Shown here piece by piece: positions 13,276 through 14,862 of a stretch of 14,862 nt of DNA. The stretch's first letter is position 1. Each line of letters starts with the position of its first letter. Below the pieces are notes generated by a model that saw only the letters and a list, made by a program, of their open reading frames with translations, had not been told where the DNA came from and did no database searches. Location: positions 1-14,862 of the forward strand of contig DAVB01000030.1 in the NCBI GenBank assembly GCA_002505455.1, given 5' to 3'. A program made the position numbers and the translations under genes. Origin of the DNA: Euryarchaeota archaeon UBA52. Lineage in GTDB: Archaea; Thermoplasmatota; Poseidoniia; Poseidoniales; Thalassarchaeaceae.

Positions 13276-14862
13276 GCTGCCTCCTTCGTTGTCTATTGGA
13301 GTCGGATCAAGAAGATCGCAAACCCCGTCGTTATCTGAATCGGGTGGCGTTGAATCCGAATCATTGGGGTCGTACTCACAATTCTCTTCCTCTGAATCAC
13401 TCCATCCGTCACCGTCATCGTCATTATCAGCGATATCCCCAATTCCATCCCCGTCCGTATCTCTCCAATCAGAGGAATCAAGCGGGAAGTCATCCATTTC
13501 ATTGATGAAACCATCTCCATCCATATCGGAATCCATGTTATTGCAAATGAAGTCTAAATCCAAGTCTGCTGGTAGGCTGTCTGGCGATTTTGAGTCTGAA
13601 TCACAAGCAATCTCGTCCGTATCGGGCCAGCTATCATTATCGTCGTCTAGGTCGCTGTTATCCCCTATGCCGTCCTGATCCCAGTCTGCATTCTCAGCAG
13701 AATCCAGGGGAAACGCATCTTCTGAGTCGGCGTATCCATCGCCGTCATCGTCATCGTCTTCCCCGTCGCAGAGGCCGTCAGAGTCGGAATCAGAAGGGAC
13801 GCTGGTCTCAATGTCGGCTTCTGATTCACATCTGATTTCATCTTCATCAGACCACCCGTCCCCATCATCATCCAAATCAGTTGTCAGGTCAGTCGTGCAT
13901 GATTCGAGGATGAAATCGGGAAGTCCATCTTGATCCGTGTCAAGGAATGCGCATGGATCGTTAGGGAAACCATCCTCTGCATCATTTACTCCATCGTTGT
14001 CGATGTCTTGGTCCATGTAGTCGCAGACTCCATCTGAGTCTTCGTCTAGGGGTACGCTTGTTGGGTCGAATGGATCGGAGTTGCATGCTATCTCCTCTGC
14101 ATCACTAATTCCATCTCCGGGATAGAAGCCCTCACCGCAATTGGAGGCGTCTTCGCATGTATCGTCATCTAAATCCGCATTATCCCCCAATCCGTCGCCA
14201 TCCGAATCGTAACTTTCGTTTGGATCGTTGGGATATGCATCATCCAGATCTGGAACACCGTCCCCATCATCGTCCGGATCGCTGTTGTCTCCTGTGCCGT
14301 CGCCATCCGAGTCCTCCCACTCCAGTGGGTTGCCTGGGAAGGCATCATTCAGATCGCTCACTCCGTCCCCGTCAGTATCCGTATCGATGTAGTCGCATAT
14401 GCCGTCGCTGTCCATGTCGTCCGGGATAGAAGAGTTGCTCTCGGCATTCGTGCCACAATCTTCCTCATCCGAATTCGACCATCCGTCTCCGTCTTTGTCA
14501 TCATCCAGTGCATCGCATACGCCGTCTGAGTCCATATCGGCAGGGGTATCGCTACTCATCTTGGGGTCGCTACCACAGAGTATCTCGTCCTCATCTGAAA
14601 CTCCATCATTGTCATCATCTGAGTCGGAGAGATCCGGAACCCCGTCTCCATCGGTATCACCTCCTTCCTCTACATCGCATATTCCGTTTCCATCGCCGTC
14701 ATACGGGACTGATTCCACATCAAGGGGGTCCGTCCCACAGCTCGCCTCGTCTGAGTCAGTCCAGCCGTCATTGTCGTCGTCATCATCTTCAACCAGGGCG
14801 GTACCTCCGGTGAACGTGATATTGTCAAGATAGATTGCTTCAGTCGCGGCATTAGACTGGAG
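13192..14862 (-). CDS. Large Asp-rich thrombospondin-type-3-repeat surface protein with PGF-CTERM anchor; 5' end outside window
   Basis: The frame is open to the right edge (556 visible residues), so the N-terminus is missing; the GTG at 14718 is internal, not the true start. The first ~30 visible residues (AIYLDNITFTGG) look like the last strands of a beta-sandwich, possibly carbohydrate-binding, domain. Then about 25 calcium-binding TSP3-type units (DxDxDGxxD) run to near the end, in two kinds: Cys-containing units (ExxCxSDP...DSDGVCD) and Cys-free units with AFPLD-like linkers. Seven Cys pairs share an exact C-x19-C spacing; all 18 visible Cys are even in number. The C-terminus GLPGFGLVSVLAAMIG...ASRR is a PGF-CTERM-like tripartite sorting signal. 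The protein is predicted to be an exported, calcium-stiffened stalk displayed on the cell surface. Its ligand or enzymatic role is unknown. Confidence 0.9.
   Translation of the reverse strand, partial: LQSNAATEAIYLDNITFTGGTALVEDDDDDNDGWTDSDEASCGTDPLDVESVPYDGDGNGICDVEEGGDTDGDGVPDLSDSDDDNDGVSDEDEILCGSDPKMSSDTPADMDSDGVCDALDDDKDGDGWSNSDEEDCGTNAESNSSIPDDMDSDGICDYIDTDTDGDGVSDLNDAFPGNPLEWEDSDGDGTGDNSDPDDDGDGVPDLDDAYPNDPNESYDSDGDGLGDNADLDDDTCEDASNCGEGFYPGDGISDAEEIACNSDPFDPTSVPLDEDSDGVCDYMDQDIDNDGVNDAEDGFPNDPCAFLDTDQDGLPDFILESCTTDLTTDLDDDGDGWSDEDEIRCESEADIETSVPSDSDSDGLCDGEDDDDDGDGYADSEDAFPLDSAENADWDQDGIGDNSDLDDDNDSWPDTDEIACDSDSKSPDSLPADLDLDFICNNMDSDMDGDGFINEMDDFPLDSSDWRDTDGDGIGDIADNDDDGDGWSDSEEENCEYDPNDSDSTPPDSDNDGVCDLLDPTPIDNEGGSGLPGFGLVSVLAAMIGASALASRRTGA

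Noticed and set aside
14718..14718. GTG at 14718 as start of the TSP3 gene
   Set aside because: The frame continues upstream in the same repeat style to the window edge, including a complete Cys pair and a beta-strand region, so this codon is an internal Val.
13280..14760. CRISPR-like or DNA tandem array
   Set aside because: The periodicity is at protein level (TSP3 units); DNA copies are divergent and there are no identical repeats with unique spacers.
13289..14833. Ser-rich plus-strand ORFs (for example 13289-13678 and 14399-14833)
   Set aside because: They are the reverse reading of the Asp-rich TSP3 repeats (GAC/GAT read as Ser codons), not mucin-like proteins.

Overview
The window looks like archaeal chromosome, most likely from a marine planktonic euryarchaeon of the Poseidoniales (Marine Group II) type. 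This assignment is inference. It rests on an archaeal PGF-CTERM-style surface sorting tail, an Asp-rich lipoprotein linker after a Cys lipobox, Cys-flanked GCxD repeats, a very long thrombospondin-type-3 surface protein, an ALDH4A1-like P5C dehydrogenase, GTG starts, AT-rich TATA-like elements about 25-35 nt from the first genes of transcription units, and Shine-Dalgarno sites inside the operon. A single-marker taxonomic proof (16S, ribosomal protein) is not present.

Layout. 1-1618 (minus): 5' part of a secreted GH57 amylopullulanase/alpha-amylase, cut by the left edge. 1619-1739: divergent promoter region with a 6+6 bp inverted repeat at its centre. 1740-11484 (plus): malQ, then an overlapping ROK glucokinase (polyphosphate-glucokinase type), a 67-nt AT-rich promoter gap, then a tight malE-malF-malG-malK-GH13 alpha-glucosidase run. 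11504-13150 (minus, convergent): delta-1-pyrroline-5-carboxylate dehydrogenase. 13158-13202: nested inverted repeats in the gap between two minus-strand genes. 13192-14862 (minus): 3' part of a large Asp-rich TSP3-repeat surface protein, cut by the right edge.

How it works together (inference from families). The exported GH57 enzyme would cut alpha-glucan (starch/glycogen) outside the cell. The MalE lipoprotein would capture maltodextrins, and MalF/MalG with the MalK ATPase would import them. In the cytoplasm the GH13 alpha-glucosidase and MalQ would trim and disproportionate the chains to glucose, which the ROK kinase would phosphorylate. This is a nearly self-contained alpha-glucan utilisation locus, and no dedicated regulator gene is visible in the window.

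The most unusual points are in the transporter and the surface protein. MalE carries Cys-repeat and MopE-like metal-binding segments plus a C-terminal domain that resembles a starch-binding E-set module. MalF starts with a signal peptide and a ~170-residue ectodomain. MalG has ~150 extra N-terminal residues with about four membrane spans. The TSP3 protein has seven Cys pairs all spaced exactly C-x19-C.
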